64,000 nucleotides of DNA from Chionis minor (GCA_013398295.1 VZSF01001204.1:312333-376332); one strand, 5' to 3'; numbered from the stretch's first letter, positions 22,377 to 35,784 are shown. The notes: generated by a model from the sequence alone, not told the origin. Numbers and translations: made by a program.

Positions 22377-24650
22377 ATCTTAAAATGATATGATTGAGGT
22401 TGGATGTCTCTTATAAGACAGCCTTTTGTTTAACAGAGTGTATCAAAACCAGGACTTCTTGCAGGGAAGTACCAAAGTTGGTCGAACTGAGGTTTAGTGT
22501 GGAATTTTGAGGCCAGAGGACAAAGGGTGGAGAGGAGGGAGAGCCAAAACAAAAGACCTGGCTCCTGAATTAGAGCAGACGGTGTGCGAATAGTGGGACT
22601 TCTGTTTGGATCCATCAGCTTAAGGTGAATACAGTGGTTCTGAGCTCTTCTGAAGTTGGTGTCTGTACTTTTCTGCATGCTGAATTATTTTTGATTAACA
22701 AAGAAATTAAAACACTTTTTTTTTTCTTTCTCTTTTTAATTCCCCACCCTTCTGATGCAAAGGCAAGGAAAAAACATTTCTCACCCAGTTCTAAGTAGAG
22801 CAGCTACACTCCAGGAAAAAGGTGTTGCAATATAGTTTTAAAATTCAGCAGAACTGTAGCTAGTATAGCTCTACCTAAGCAATTTTTCCTCCATACCCTG
22901 TTTTATTGTCTCCACTACTTCTGTGGTTAAGAGGTATGCACACGCAGATATGGCAGCTTGCTGCATCATGTACTGCTTGTATTCCCTCTCTGCCAGGATT
23001 TACAAAGTAAGATAGCTCTGGAATCCTCCTGGAATGAAGATGCCTGGGATTGGTGCAAAAGAATATTTGGGACTTATTTGCGGATCAGTAATTCAGAGTA
23101 ATTTGAATCTATTTAAACAGTCTTAGTCACTCATTGCATGAGCTGCTGATGCTCTGATGACCATAAGTAAATACGTATTAAATTACTTTTGTTTGACTGT
23201 ATGCAAAGAAGCAGAACCAGTCTTCCTTTTCTCTTTCATCCTAATGATCTCCAGCAGGAAGAGTCTAAGCTTACAGGTAAAGTAAGCCTCTAGTCAGGGA
23301 CAGCATAGACTGAGTCCAGCTAGCTGGATGTTCCCTGCGCCTAGTAGATTTTTTCAAAGTCCAGCACACTCTTCTGTTTTACGACAAATCTTCATAGTCA
23401 CTTATTTGTTCTTTGTTCATTTATAAAATATGAACGGTAATGATCAGCGGTATTTATGCAAGAAAATAGGCTGGTGGAAAATCTTTCCTTTTTTGGACTT
23501 GGATTATGTCCTTGTGCTCTGATTGCATTTTGTGGTGGTCTCCCACGATGAAGGAGAAGTTACATTAATTGTACTATACCTGTTCTTCCATCCTCTCATT
23601 GGAAATGTGTGACAGAATTGGACGAGGATGCCTGACTGGACTCCCTTTGTTACCCAGGCACTCCTTCTCCCATGGAGGCAATGCAAGTTCCATGCAGCTC
23701 CCATGGTTCAGTCCAAAAGGCACAGTGAGGACTCTTCAAGCCCTGGGTGCAGGCAATAAGTACTGAAGGAGTTCTCAGGACACTAAGAAAGAGGAGGGTC
23801 CCTATGCTGTTGATGCTTAATCAGTACTTGCGTGGACTTAGGAGGCTGAAGTTCAGCCTCCCACCCAAACGTGTGACTCTTCCTGGGGACTCTAATCAAA
23901 TGTCAGTAAACAGTTCCTCACTGTTCTCTCTTTTTGGCTCCTCACTTATTGCACAGAAACTGAAGAGGCGGGTCATGACAAGCAAAGGTTGCTCTCTGAG
24001 TCTTGCTCTTGATTCTTGTTAGAGTTCCTTGGTCAGGATTAGTTGTACTTTCTCCCTGCAGAATCCTGGGGAGAGGGTTCATACAGGACAGTCAGAGCCA
24101 GAAATAAATGTGCTTTCAAAAGGCAATATAATGTCCATAGAAGGAAACAAATGGCTGGATTCAGCTTGCGGGAATGACAAAATTCTTTGCTACTACCTTC
24201 TGCCCCAACACCCGCCCCTCCCTGGCAAATGCAATACCCAATACACTTAATAGGTTCAAACTTTGAGGGCCTGATGTTGAGAATTCCTCCTGTGTTTTCT
24301 TTAATTTCTTTGTAAATATATACATTTGTGATACACTGAGCATACTGTGCCTGGTGCTGTAAGGCTTGCTGTCAAATGCAGTTAGGTTGTCTGCAGCTCA
24401 CAGTTGTCATTCATTCAGAAGGCCAAGGCAAATGACTAAAATTATCCGTTTCCAATGGGGCAACACTTCCAGGAAGGAAAGACATACCTGAAAGTTCCTA
24501 GGCATACGGCAGCACTAATAATGGGGAAAGGAGAGTCTCTTCCAAAAGTAGTGCAATGGGGGAGTTAAGCAATGATATGAGGAAGAAGAGTAGTCTGGTC
24601 TGAGCAGAAAACAAATCATTTTTAATTAAAAAGGTCTCCATATAATGAAA

Positions 24651-24711
24651 GTTTTTTGTTGTGGCTTTTTGTTGTTGTTTTTTGTTTGTTTGTGTTTTGT
24701 TGGCTTTTTTT
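24651..24711 (+). repeat. G/T-rich low-complexity tract
   Basis: Apart from two C residues, the tract is G and T only, built from TTTG/TTG units. It is the longest member of the G/T tract class in the first half of the intron. Confidence 0.9.
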
Positions 24712-24938
24712 ACCATCTATGTACCATCTCTTGATACATAGCCTTGATGTAGCCTGAACAAGAACCTGATGGTTTGTTTTAAAAGAACAGCATCTCCATT
24801 CACCAAATCAAGACATAGGGCTTTAAACTGAAAGGCCAGTTAAATAGTCAAAAGAGATCGTTATTAAAGTTTCATTGTTAAAAGAGGCTTTCAGTCACAA
24901 TGATGTATTAATAGCACTGTTTTTAGGCTGGGTTGTTA

Positions 24939-24973
24939 GTTGTTTGTTTGGGGGTTTTTTGTGTGTGTGGTGT
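24939..24973 (+). repeat. G/T-only tract (35 nt)
   Basis: Thirty-five consecutive bases are G or T, with a G5 run and a (GT)n end. It belongs to the same class as the tract at 24.7 kb. Confidence 0.9.
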
Positions 24974-26705
24974 CTCTAATATTAGCAACCTGAGATTTAG
25001 TTTCCACATGATTTTTTGTCCTCCTGTTCAATGGGTATCTTTCCATTCTGAATGACCTGGACCTTTTGCTAAAATGTTTTTGTCCATCCACCTCTTGTTA
25101 TCTTGCCCCATTATGTGTTTGAGATATATTCATGGGAGCTTTGTGCACAGATGACTGCTTGGCCACTTCTGATGTGTTTCCTTATAACAATACCAAAAGC
25201 ATTTAATGTTTGTAATATAAAAGGCAGGATTGTCCTTGACTTATTGACAGCAGTCAATGCTAAGTCTGGAGTCAGAATGCCCACAGGTGTTATCAGGTGT
25301 GGAGGCAGGAAAAAAATCTCTTGGTGGATCTTATGCTGGACTTTATTTAATGTGTGCTATATAAAGATTATTCCTCTTAAACACAATTGAATTTCACAGT
25401 TAGGTGGAAAATGGACTGGATCTATTCATGGTGGCTAAGGAAAGAGTTGGCAGTCAAACAAAGCTGGTGAAAATCTGTTTCTACTGATACGCTTTAGAGC
25501 TTTGCCACTGACTTTGTTCTGACTATTTGTTATGTAAGATTGAAATTTAGCTGTTTCAAGATGATTATCTTCTTGATCAGTTGTATGAGTCTGACATTCA
25601 GACCTTGCTTTTGCTTGAAAATATTTCTACAAGGAACTCTGGGTTTGCAGTGTGTGCTTAGTACATACGACAAAGATCCAGAATATACATAGACAACACT
25701 GTTAGGTTATGAAACCGGCTTTAGCCTGGGCGCTATTCTGATTTTGCTTGTGAAGTAGGAATATTGGTAATTCTGGAAATGAACATGTTGCCATTTCAAC
25801 ATTGAGCAGATGGGTACAATTTCCTTAATTGAGTTCCCTCGTAATCAGCGTGTAGTTCTGCCTCTGATCTTTTTTCACTCATTACCAAGTCTTAATTTGT
25901 AGAGAGTTTCCTTTTTAAGTGGTTTTAAATGGAGTTCAGCTTTCCTGAGGCAGGCTGCAGTGCTGCTTTCTGGGCAATGTTTACTGGGTCTTTTCTTTAT
26001 CAACATGAACTATACCCTGCCCAACCTGTCTGAACACAGTCCGGTTCTGGGTGTGTTCTGTAACCAGAGAAGTGAAAACTGATGGTACTTTACCCTTTCT
26101 TACAAATGAGTAAATATCTCTTAGTGGCATCTCTGGGCCCAACCTGAAAAAAAAATCTGTCTTTTCCCAGTTCCTTTGCACAGCCCCAAAGCAACTCTTC
26201 TTCCTTCCCTCTTGTTTTAACTTCAAACATAATTACAATTTAATTATGAACACGTTCTCTTACACAGAGATCATGATGAGTTACAGATGATACTCCAGTC
26301 TTACCTTTCCAATGTAACTTGCAGAAGAAAGTATGCATTACTGCAGTCCCTAGTCATTCTTCAAGAGAATAGCAGAGGGACTTGGGAATCCTGAATTTCT
26401 GACTGTATTCTTGGCTTTGGGATAAAGTAAGAGGGAATATAGGTTACCAGTTAGGGCAGAGGATGGGTTACTTGTATTTCTGGTTAATTAAGTATATCCT
26501 CTGTGCTTCTCTGTGTGGTATGGAAGAGCAGTGTGTGATTCTGAAAACTGACTTGCTATCAAATTCAAATTGTTCCATGGAAAACTTTCACTCATCCTCA
26601 CTTTTGTCTTGGATAGATACACATGTGCAGATGCACATATAAACACACAGAGATGCACAAACTCTCCCTCCTTACAGTTCTTGTACAATTACCTAACCTC
26701 TTCAA

Positions 26706-26932
26706 ATCATAGAATGAATCATAGAGCACTTTAGGTTGGAAGGGACCTTAAAGATCATCTAGTTCCACCCTCTCTGCTATGGGCAGGGACATCTCCCACC
26801 AGACCAGGTTGTTCAAAGCTCCATCCAGCGTAGTCTTGAACTCTTCCAGGGATGGGGCCTCCACAGCTTCCCTGGGCAACCTGTTCCAGTACCTCATCAC
26901 CCTCATAGTGAAAAATTTCTTCCTAATATCTA
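26706..26932 (-). mobile_element. CR1 LINE 3' fragment
   Basis: The sequence begins with the characteristic CATAGAAT-type 3' terminal repeat and continues with the inverted CR1 3' UTR (GGTTGGAAGGGACCTTAAAG at about 26733). It then runs into the C-terminal ORF2 region (CTTCCCTGGGCAACCTGTTC at about 26867, the NRLPREV-type block in reverse). It is truncated at its 5' end near 26932, as is usual for CR1. Divergence is moderate. Confidence 0.93.
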
Positions 26933-26970
26933 TTCATATATTCCCATTTCCATGGGAAATTATTCATTTA

Positions 26971-27295
26971 TAGAATCATAGATTAATCTAGGTTGGAATG
27001 GACCTTTAAGATCATTGGATCCACCCATCAACTTAACACTGCCAAACCCGCTACTAAACCATGTCCCTGAGCTCCACATCTACCCATTTTTACCTCAAAG
27101 GATGGTGATTCCACCACTTCCCTGGGCAGCCTGTTCCAATGTTTGATAACAGTTTCAATGAAGAAATTTTTCCTCATGTCCAGTCTAAACCTCCCCTGGC
27201 ACAGCTTGAGGCCTTTTCCTCTTGTCCTATTGCTTGTTACCTGGGAGAAGAGACTGACCCCCACCTCTCCTTTCAGGTGTTTGTAGAGAAACAAT
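26971..27295 (-). mobile_element. CR1 LINE 3' fragment, second copy in the same orientation
   Basis: It starts again at a CR1 3' terminus (AGAATCATAGATT), only 38 bases after the preceding fragment ends, and covers the 3' UTR plus the ORF2 C-terminus. On the minus strand an open frame (27303-27028) still reads the CR1 C-terminal signature [12 protein letters not shown]. The 5' truncation is near 27295. A second terminus shows that this is a separate insertion, not a continuation of the first. It is inactive because almost all of ORF2 is missing. Confidence 0.93.
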
Positions 27296-29254
27296 TTAAA
27301 CAATTTAAAGTGTCCTCACCTTCTCTGTTGCTTCCAAAAAAATTTGAACTAGATTTTTTCCCTTGTTGTGTCACAGACATCTTGCCTTTATGGCATTTTT
27401 GTCTTGACCTAGCCTCTGCTGAACTTTCACAAGGGTTAGATTCCCTGCCAAGCAGTGGGAGAAGGGTCTTTGAGAGCTCTACATCTGAGTAGTACCACAG
27501 CCTTCTCAGATAACTGTGCTTGTCTGAATTTTACAGCCTTAAAATACCCATTCATCTCATGCATGGTTTTCCCTGGACTGTTATCTCTTGAGTTCCATAT
27601 TCATCTGGTCCCGACTGATTCTGACTGTCATTACTTTATGGTTTGTCTTTCGTCTTTGGTCTCATTCTCTACTTTCAGCTGGCTGTTCTTTTCCTGGGGT
27701 TGTCTTTCATCTGAACTTGAAGAGCTACTGATTTTTGCTTTTACACATTAACCTTCTGATTGGGCCCTCTTGAAATATTTTTCCTCCCACAATTTTTTGC
27801 TTTGGTTAGTCTTCCATTATCACCTTCCTTCCTTTTCTTCCCCAATTGACATTTTTCCCAGCTTACACTTCTCTGTTTGTGCATTCAGGCCTCCTATCTC
27901 AACCTTTCATGTAGAGGAATAGCATAGATTTTCCAGAAGTTCATTATTCCGCAGGAAGAAAAAATCCCTTCATGTTCACCTTTTGAGACAGTCTTCTCTT
28001 AATGTGACCTCTTAATTCTTAAGGCAGTCTGTGATACAATAGCTGAGAAATACCACTGCTTTGATGTCCCACTGAGAATGAGTTTGAATAAAAAAGAGCT
28101 TCTGAGAGCAAGACTTGAGTGGATGAATTTACAAAGCTTGATTATTTAAACAGACACTTGCTTTAGTGAACATTGCTATAACATAAACAGTAGTCTTACT
28201 CTTGGCCATTAACTTTTTATCCTGAAGTACTTTACAAACAACCCATTAATTTGGTGACACGACACTTCTCTGTGAAGCGATATTCCTGCCACTGTTCGGA
28301 GGCAACACAAGTTGATTCTGTGCCATGACAGGTACAGTACTGAATACCGTACAGTCTCCTTTTCTTCTGTCTCTCACCATTAGTATGCACGTTAGCTGAT
28401 GATGAAATGAAGTTACAGAAAGCAACAGCAACTTACCAGTGTAGTATTTTTGCAGCACTGCTTAGGACAGGAAATGCATGATGCACACAGACAGACCTAA
28501 GCTAACTTTAGTCTGGGAAGCTTAGAAATCAGTGGCAGTAAAGCTGCAGTGTCTTGAACTTGAGAACATGTTAGCCATCTGGGTAAGTAACCTGACTTCT
28601 AAGCAGGCTTAGCTAGCTTCTACGAAAGGCTCTGCTGTGATCCCTCAGTGCTGTTTTACCCAAGAAACCTAAGTTGAAGTTAGAAGGCCATGGCTTCATG
28701 TGCCACAATCGGACCTTTCATTAAAGCTAGAAATAACCATAATTTTTCATATAGCAGGTGGGTTTAAAAATACCTCGCTGTCCTTTTGGGGGAACATTTC
28801 ATGCCTGTCCTTGTATTTCCTTCCTTTTTACTCTGCATGAAGAGTCTCTTGTTCTTCCTCAACCTCAGTTCCTCTGTGCACCTCTTTGTGCCTTGAAGCT
28901 TCAGAGACGTGAAAGGCTAAGGTCAACTTTGGTGTAACTCCTCTGCATTAACCTAGTTAGTATTCACCAACGCGAACCCTTTCATCTAATGACTCAATGC
29001 GTCTCAGCTTCTCTGTTGACATAGCAGGAAATGTATGGAGGGGGGTCTCTAGAGGTCAGCAGAACAAAGGGGTGTTCTGCATAAACTTCAGTGTTCTAGA
29101 CTTAAAGACTGGCAATTGGAAAGCAAAAGAAAAAACTGCACATATTTTTGGCAGTCTTGGTCCATATAGGTGGTTCTTCAGGAATCAGAATCTAGGATGT
29201 GCTCAGCTGGATGTTAAGCCTCAGTTGGTTTAACCAAACCCTCAGTTGAGTGGT
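27296..29254. other. gene-free intronic stretch
   Basis: No exon is supported. Plus-strand frames at 27139-27492 and 27455-27751 are partly CR1 antisense and otherwise unrecognisable. A weak ancient repeat near 28.2 kb is listed separately. Confidence 0.45.
28215..28320 (+). mobile_element. possible ancient amniote repeat remnant
   Basis: The order of words AAGTACTTTACAAAC, CATTAATT, then a TCTGTGAAG block recalls an old interspersed repeat common in reptile genomes, usually read as CTTTACAAACATTAAT followed by a GTGAGGTA block. The match is by memory of the pattern and is weak; a chance resemblance is possible. Confidence 0.3.
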
Positions 29255-29470
29255 CATAGACTCATGAAACTGCTCAGGTTGGAAGGGACTTTGAAAATCA
29301 TCTGATCCAACCTTTTATAGGAAGGGGAGCCTAGATGAGATTATCTAGCACCCCGTCCAATTGCATCTTGAAAACCTTCAGTGATGGGGACTCTACCCCA
29401 TCCCTGGGGAGGTTGTTCCAGTGATTAATTTTTCTCACTTGAAAAAATTTCTTTTTTGTATCAGGATGAA
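29255..29470 (-). mobile_element. CR1 LINE 3' fragment
   Basis: The sequence opens with GGTCATAGACTCATGAAAC and GGTTGGAAGGGACTTTGAAA, the inverted CR1 3' end. It continues through a region equivalent to the other copies (CTTCAGTGATGGGGAC, then GGTTGTTCCAGTG) and stops near 29470. It is more diverged than the 26.9-27.3 kb copy and contains no usable frame. Confidence 0.9.
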
Positions 29471-31698
29471 CAGGTCTTTCATTTGTAGTCAGTGTCTGAT
29501 TTTGGTAAACTTTAAGGACTACAAATGGGTCTCTAGACTTGTTCTTTTCTTATTCTGAATATTTTCATTCCTGTGCAGATTTTTTTTCTCTGTTTTTTTT
29601 TTTTTTTAATTTTATTTTTACTTTTCATCTGCCAGTGCTAAGAAATCCTTCAAAAGACAAAAACTTCCTTAAACCTTTACCAAACTCCCAGATAGTCATA
29701 AGCTGCATTCCTCTTTACCCCCCTTCTCTCGCTTTCTCCTCCTTCCCTCCCTCCCTCATGACAGCAAAGATCGTGAACAGCATATAACTGAAATGAGTGA
29801 AAGTGAAACAGTTTCAGCAGCACGCATCTCTATTCCCTAAACAGCGAAGGGTGCTTTTGGAACTGGTTGGTCCACAAACATTCCCTTGATCCTGAAACCT
29901 GGTGTCTTTATACAGGACTTTACATTCTTAGATGTTTTGTTTTGTTTGACCATGATTCTTGCAGTACTCACCAATAACAGTGAACGTTTTGACCATCACC
30001 TTTACAATGTGCCTCTAAACACAAATGTCTTAAGAAAAGACTGCAACTTCACACTTTTCACAGTAAGAACCCACTAATTATATTTTTTTTTTTAATAGGG
30101 CTTTCATATCTTCTCCACTGAAGCTGTTCCAAAGCTGCCATCCTCTAGAAGTGGCATGGAAGTGATGACATGCCAGTGAGACAGGCATTAAAAATAGCAT
30201 GACCCAGGGATCATTCCCCTTCTTCTGTGGCATCTGTGCTTGAAAAATTGTCTGGATTCCTTGCAGTCCACAGGCTTTGGAATAAAAAGGAGTTGTCCTC
30301 TTTAACTGAGCTTTGCTTAAGACGACAAAGCAAATGAAAGTGCTGCTTGTGTGGTCAAGACCAATGCATCAAGTTGGAGAATCTGATAAAACTGTTCTTG
30401 TATTTGGTGTTGCTCTCAATCCCTTGATAATGTGTTCTTTTCATCTCTGTGCATGTGACTAAATATATTTAGGAAATAATACCTGTCATCAGTTTGCACT
30501 TTTACCTGAATATTTTGGTGGCTCTTTAACCCTGAGTTTCCAATAGCAGACCTGCAAGATTGACATAGGTATTATTCAGAGCATTTTGTTTCTCAGTGTT
30601 TGAAGCAATGCCTAGTGTTTCTGTTTGCTTTCAGTCTAAGCCCCACCAGTAAAACAACCCACCAAAACTTTGTGGCTGGAAAAAGTGTTGATTGGTCAAT
30701 AATGATCATCCTTCAGCTGGTTTGACAATGAGGGTTCATAGCTTCAGAGAACCCTTTCTTCCCAGCTTCCTCAGGCATGCCAGTCTAATGTTAGGGTTGC
30801 CAGCCTAGGACTTAAGATGTATCAATATTTGTCAGTGGTAAGGTTCCGTAACATTTGATTTCTGTTGGAAGTTTCCTGCCTGTTCAGACTTGATAGAGAT
30901 GACAAAGTCATTGTCTCTTCCTGCTGCAAAACATTTGTTAGCTGGAATAATTTCTTGTCGCTACAAAGCAAAACCAGCTTTTAGTTCTCTGCCTGGAATT
31001 CCGGTGGTGCCTGCTGAATGCTGTTTTAATGCCTGAGGCTCCTGTCGTTCTGTTGGTGGGTTAGAAGTTGGAGGGACAGGATATGGATCCTGTGGCACAG
31101 CTTTGGGAAACTGGAGAAGATAGGTTCTGTGGGTTTAGGGTCATTGAAAAGCTTAGAGTGGTAGCAGCATTGAGCAGGCAGAGTAGCTGTTCACGTTTCC
31201 AATCCTTTGTTTCATTAGATGGTCTAGAAAGCTTTAAAAAATAATTAATGTCTGTGAAGGAAGACACATCACAGAAAAGCACTGTTTAGGTTCCAATTGA
31301 AGCAGCTAGTGGCTTAAAAGCATAAAGAAGCCATCCAAGACCCACAGTGTTACTTCAAAGCCCCTCAGTTGATGCTGTCATATACAGTGAAATGTACATA
31401 ATCCTCCCCTGTTTTTATCAGAAATGACTGGATTGCATTATGAATGTCAGAAGTCCCAGGTTATTAATACAGTGCAGGCAAATTGGATAAGAGCCTGAAG
31501 AAGCCTCTGTCTTCTTCCACAGTCATCAAATGATCTCACTGTGGTTTAGACTCTGCTGGTGTTCACAGGAACACAGATTCCCAAGATTTCTCTTGGAGGA
31601 TGGTTGTCCTGTGATTAAAGCTTCTACATACCTTTCAGGGTCTCAGTCTTCATGGTTTAAGCCAATTTTGGTAAAATTGCCACTTTTCCTTCTTTTTT

Positions 31699-31714
31699 AA
31701 AAAAAAAAAAAAAA
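31699..31714. repeat. poly(A) tract, 16 A
   Basis: Sixteen A residues follow a T6 run, forming a small T/A switch. It is a homopolymer with no recognisable element attached. Confidence 0.9.
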
Positions 31715-32283
31715 GCTAGAGCTGTTCCTGGAATATACTATGACTTCATGTCGGCATGAGGTGCCAACAAGCACATGGAATGGAAGAGCAGCAAGAAAAA
31801 CGGCTTTTGAAACTTGGGTGGTATTTTCTACATGAGAAACATCACTCTTTTCTGACTGCCAAGTTATTGCACTCAGGCTCTAAATCTCTGATTTGTATAC
31901 AGAGAAGAGGTAAGAATTGCATGTGTGCGAACTTGTGTTTCTGCCTTCATCCTGCCTGATCAACATGTGTATGCCTGAGTATGCGAATAGGCATGCAATC
32001 ACACGCTTTTGTCCTGGGATACATGAACACATGCTCATGCTCTTCATCATGGATCCGCAAGCTTCCTAGCATGATGCTGTGCATGCACGTCATCGTACAA
32101 ACCCACAACCACATCCAACTCTCTCTCTCTGTCTCTGGGAACAGACGATTTTTATTTTCAGCAGAAATGATGTATCTGGGACCTTAAACATACTTTGATG
32201 TTTTTGCTGTTTTTAAAAATCCTTACTCAGCTGCTGTGTTGTGAAATGTGGCTGTGTGAGAATCTCCTGACTGTGAAATATGA

Positions 32284-32323
32284 GTTTTGTTTTGTTTTGG
32301 GTTTTTTTTTTTTGTGTGTTGGT
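32284..32323 (+). repeat. G/T-only tract (40 nt)
   Basis: Forty consecutive bases are G or T, including a T12 run and a (GT)n end. It is a member of the intronic G/T class. Confidence 0.9.
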
Positions 32324-33214
32324 CAGCAGTGGGATTTTGTGACCTCCAGTTGATATCTGTACAGTACATCTTGTATGTGTGTGTTAGTGAGACAGCACAG
32401 TGCCTCCAGGAAATGCATTCTTTTGCAGTGGGCCATATGGGTAGCTTTGCATTTTTATGATGAAGATGGGAAGATAAGGTTTGTTGCTTGCTCTTTTTCC
32501 TTCTTAAAACTCTTTTTATTGCATTTTGTCCCTGCACGTAGTTGAGGCATCCTAAAAGCATGCCTGAGATAAAGCACAGCTTAGCCCCTTGACCAGCATT
32601 TGCAACATACTGCTATATTTTTGTGAGGTGGCTCCTCTGTTTAGAAAGACTAGTTTTTTAGGCTTAGTTATTGTTTAATAAATCAATAGGAAACATACAT
32701 ACCAGCCTAACCTCAACAGGTAGGGAGTTGGAGACTGAAGTAGTTTTCAACCGTATCAAGATGATGCTAAAGCAAATATAAAAACCCCCTAGTAGTCTTC
32801 TATCAAAGTGCATGCAGGCACTCATCCTGCAGAGATCTTAGGATATCACCATGAAAATTATAAGCTTCTGATAAAGGAGTAATTTGGCTAGGTACTTCTT
32901 CCCACTCAAATGAATCCAGGGGCTGGATGGAGAGAAATGTTGGTGTGCTAAGCCATTATATTTCAATAGGAAATGGGGAGCTTATGTGGCAACTTGGAGA
33001 GTCTTCCTCAAACTCAGGGGAAGTAATTACTACTGTAATAGCACAGAATGCTGGTTCTGGCCTTTGTCTTACAGAACTAAATAAAAACCTTCTTTATTTC
33101 TGTATCCTTGCGCTCCTATCAATGCCACAAATGGTATTTTGCTGTCTTTCTCCTTATAAGAGCTGTGCTTAAATCTCTCTCTAGCTACCTGAAAAAATGA
33201 GCTTTCTGTGGCTG

Positions 33215-33244
33215 CTTTTTTTTCTTTTTTCTTTTTTTTTTTTT
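33215..33244. repeat. T-rich tract with two C interruptions
   Basis: Thirty bases contain only T and two C. It resembles a polypyrimidine tract, but no AG acceptor followed by an open exon lies close downstream. Confidence 0.9.
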
Positions 33245-34973
33245 AATTTTATAAAGGGAATCTTTTCAAACTGTGCATGAAGTGAACACAGCAAACCAGA
33301 ACTCTTAGTTCTCTAGGACATCCCTGTTTTCCTCATTGAGAGATTTTATTACAGTTGATAATCCAGGACATTTCTCGAGACATTCACAAGTTACTTGTAC
33401 AGCCAAGTACAATGTTCTTCTCTATGTTTTCTTTAACCCCTCCTTGGTTCCGTTGTACCTTCTTTTCCTTCTGGCTGTGGTGGGGCCCCATATTTCAGGA
33501 CCTTGCTCTGGCAGCAACTTCAACAGAAATCAATATTAAATTGGTATAGAAACAGCAAGGTTAGAAAGTCCTGTTACAGTAGCAAAATGTAGCAGTTCAA
33601 CAACTGTTGTGCCAAGAGGGACCAAATAATCATTTCAGCTGGAATCTCGTCTCTAATGGAAGCCAACGCATACTCCCATGCATTCCTTGCACGAGTAACT
33701 TGCCAGTTACAAGGGTAACTGTCCCTGCTTTCAACTTCTGATCAACTTACATCTTGAAGAATAATGACTTTGGCAAGGAAAATAGAAAAGCATTGTGCTG
33801 AGGAAAGGATGAGCTAAGCTTCACAGTGTTACATCCTCTTCATCCTATACAAATCACACAGTTTGAAATTCCCATATGTCATACTTACTGGTAGAGATTG
33901 TATTTCTTGTCCTGTGTCCTGGAGCCATTCAACATAGTTCCAGTCTAAGGAAAGCGGCTCCCTTTTTTACTCCCCCTCGCCCCCGAGTTAAGAAAGGTGA
34001 TGGAGAGAACATATTCTTCCCAACTCCTGTCAGAGGTTTGCTTACAATCCTGAAGGTTACAAATACAGTTTATTGAAATGTGGCTTTTATAGCTTTTATG
34101 CGAGTTACAGTGTCTATCTTGCATCTCTAGATAGTTTTCTTTTCCACTGTATACCCGTTGTGCACACAGGATTTCTTTGGCCCTAGAAATACTTGTCTGT
34201 GGTGGAGATCGCAGTTTGTACCAGGCACAATGGAGGAGCCAACTTGGTGTTTCTGAGGGAAGAAACTGCACCCTTACTAAGTGAAACTTTATGGGATTCA
34301 GAAGTCTAGTACCAGAGTGCTTAGATTTGTTCAAAAGCAAAGTAGAGGAAGAGACTTTGTCTTTCTCAGAGCATTGAACAGGGATTATGACCAGCCTGGA
34401 AAATGAGAATTGCCTGAACAGGTCAAAAGGAAAGCCACTGAGTTCAAGTGGTGTTGATGCGAACAAAATAATGATGATATAGAAATTAGTGAGAATTAGC
34501 TACCAACCTGGTAGTTGGGCCTTAATGACTGTAGGCAATTTTGAGTTAAGTTCTTGGCCTGTTTACGTCTTGCATCCCATTGGAGGCCAAAGGCACCTTT
34601 GAAATACTAAGAAAATCCTGCTGAAGGCCAGCATGTTTATTCTTCTATGACTGAGCAAAGAATTTGGCCAGAAGCATCAAACTTGTAGCTATTTCTTAGC
34701 CATGTGGTAGTGTAGAGGTTTTCTAATTGCCTTGGTCACAAATACTTACTAGACTGGGAGGAAAATTATACTTGAGCAGGATTCCTAAACGTTTTCTCTA
34801 CAACATTTGAGAGTTACACCTATCTAGACCTGATGAGCTGCAATTTGGTAAGCTATCAGTCAACTGGATCTACAGATTCAAGTTGTGTTACATTACACAA
34901 AGACAGAAGACATTTTAGAAGCACTCAGGTACAATGAAATTTCTTGTGGTCTGATGGTGTTTGGTTTTTTCCC

Positions 34974-34996
34974 TTTTTTTTTTTTTTTTTTTTTTT
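34974..34996. repeat. poly(T) tract, 23 T
   Basis: Twenty-three T residues are followed by CCTTCCAG, which looks like a splice acceptor. The following sequence shows no recognisable exon, so this is treated as a homopolymer. Confidence 0.9.
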
Positions 34997-35429
34997 CCTT
35001 CCAGCTCACTGCTTCACCCAAATCCCCTGCCTGTGAAAGAAAAAAACCAAACAACCCTGGCTTGACTGCTTGGATCTTGTTTCTCCTGTCACGGTTAGGA
35101 ACTGTAGTGCCCAATGCTAAAAGACATGCTACTTTCTCTATAACTGAGCAGTCCTACCACGCCATTATACATATTACTGGGTCAAATTCTATAACCTGTT
35201 TCAGTGATGGACAAACTATGGGTTTTGGGGAAGGACATGAGAAGGCACTTGGGGGCCAAACTTTCATTGCTGCTGTTTAGTATACTGGAGATCACAGGAT
35301 GTGATTATTATTGTCCATTCTAGACCATCCTACGAAAAACAATGAAAAAGACGACTGGTTTTCTGCATTACCTGGTTAATTTAAAGGAAACTGCTGTTCC
35401 AAAAATGGGGCTGATCTTCAAAGTAGAAG

Positions 35430-35540
35430 ACTTAAGTTCTGTTTGTAGCTCTACAAATCCTGCTCTGTATAGTTGTAGTTTTCTGATTTCTAATTCTGCT
35501 TCTTTATCTGTGAAACAGGGGAAAGAGAACTCCTTTAAGC
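35430..35540 (+). mobile_element. possible MIR-like SINE remnant
   Basis: The segment ends with TTCTTTATCTGTGAAACAGG, close to the MIR block usually read as TTCCTCATCTGTAAAATGGG. It is preceded at a suitable distance by a TAGCTCTACAAATCC-like word. The tRNA-like head is not convincing, so the call rests on the central block only. Confidence 0.35.
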
Positions 35541-35784
35541 CATGACCTGAGACTAAATTCACTGATGCTGGTAAAGCATTTACTGATCCTTGGGTAAGGA
35601 GGGTCAAGTGGAAAGCTTGATCCAGAATTTAAGTGGTTATCAAACATAATTTGATGAAGTGTCTTTGGCTGTTAAGAGACATCTCCCAGTCTTTTGTAGA
35701 TGCGAGTCAGAAAAAAAATAATAATTATACCATGCACTGACAGCTCTGTTTCCACCTCTATGCAAGATAGTGGGTGAGAAGTTG
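35541..35784. other. short gene-free stretch
   Basis: I see nothing identifiable between the two repeat remnants. Confidence 0.4.

Larger units (their letters stand above)
21561..26705. other. gene-free intronic stretch
   Basis: No gene is recognised. The 162-codon minus frame at 21811-22299 lies in a locally GC-rich patch and resembles no family. The stretch includes a spaced 14-bp direct repeat (22331 and 22363) and two G/T-rich tracts near 24.7 and 24.95 kb. Confidence 0.5.
29471..35429. other. gene-free intronic stretch
   Basis: No gene is recognised. The 173-codon minus frame at 33945-34466 is the longest in the window but has no domain, repeat or family signature, and its composition looks like chance. 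The stretch contains a T15 run at 29593, poly(A) and poly(T) runs listed separately, a (CT)n patch near 32121, and CATG-rich sequence from about 31960 to 32110. Confidence 0.5.

Noticed and set aside
33945..34466. Minus-strand open frame of 173 codons, the longest in the window
   Set aside because: No domain, signal, repeat or family resemblance, no splice or promoter context, and such lengths are expected by chance in 64 kb on six frames.
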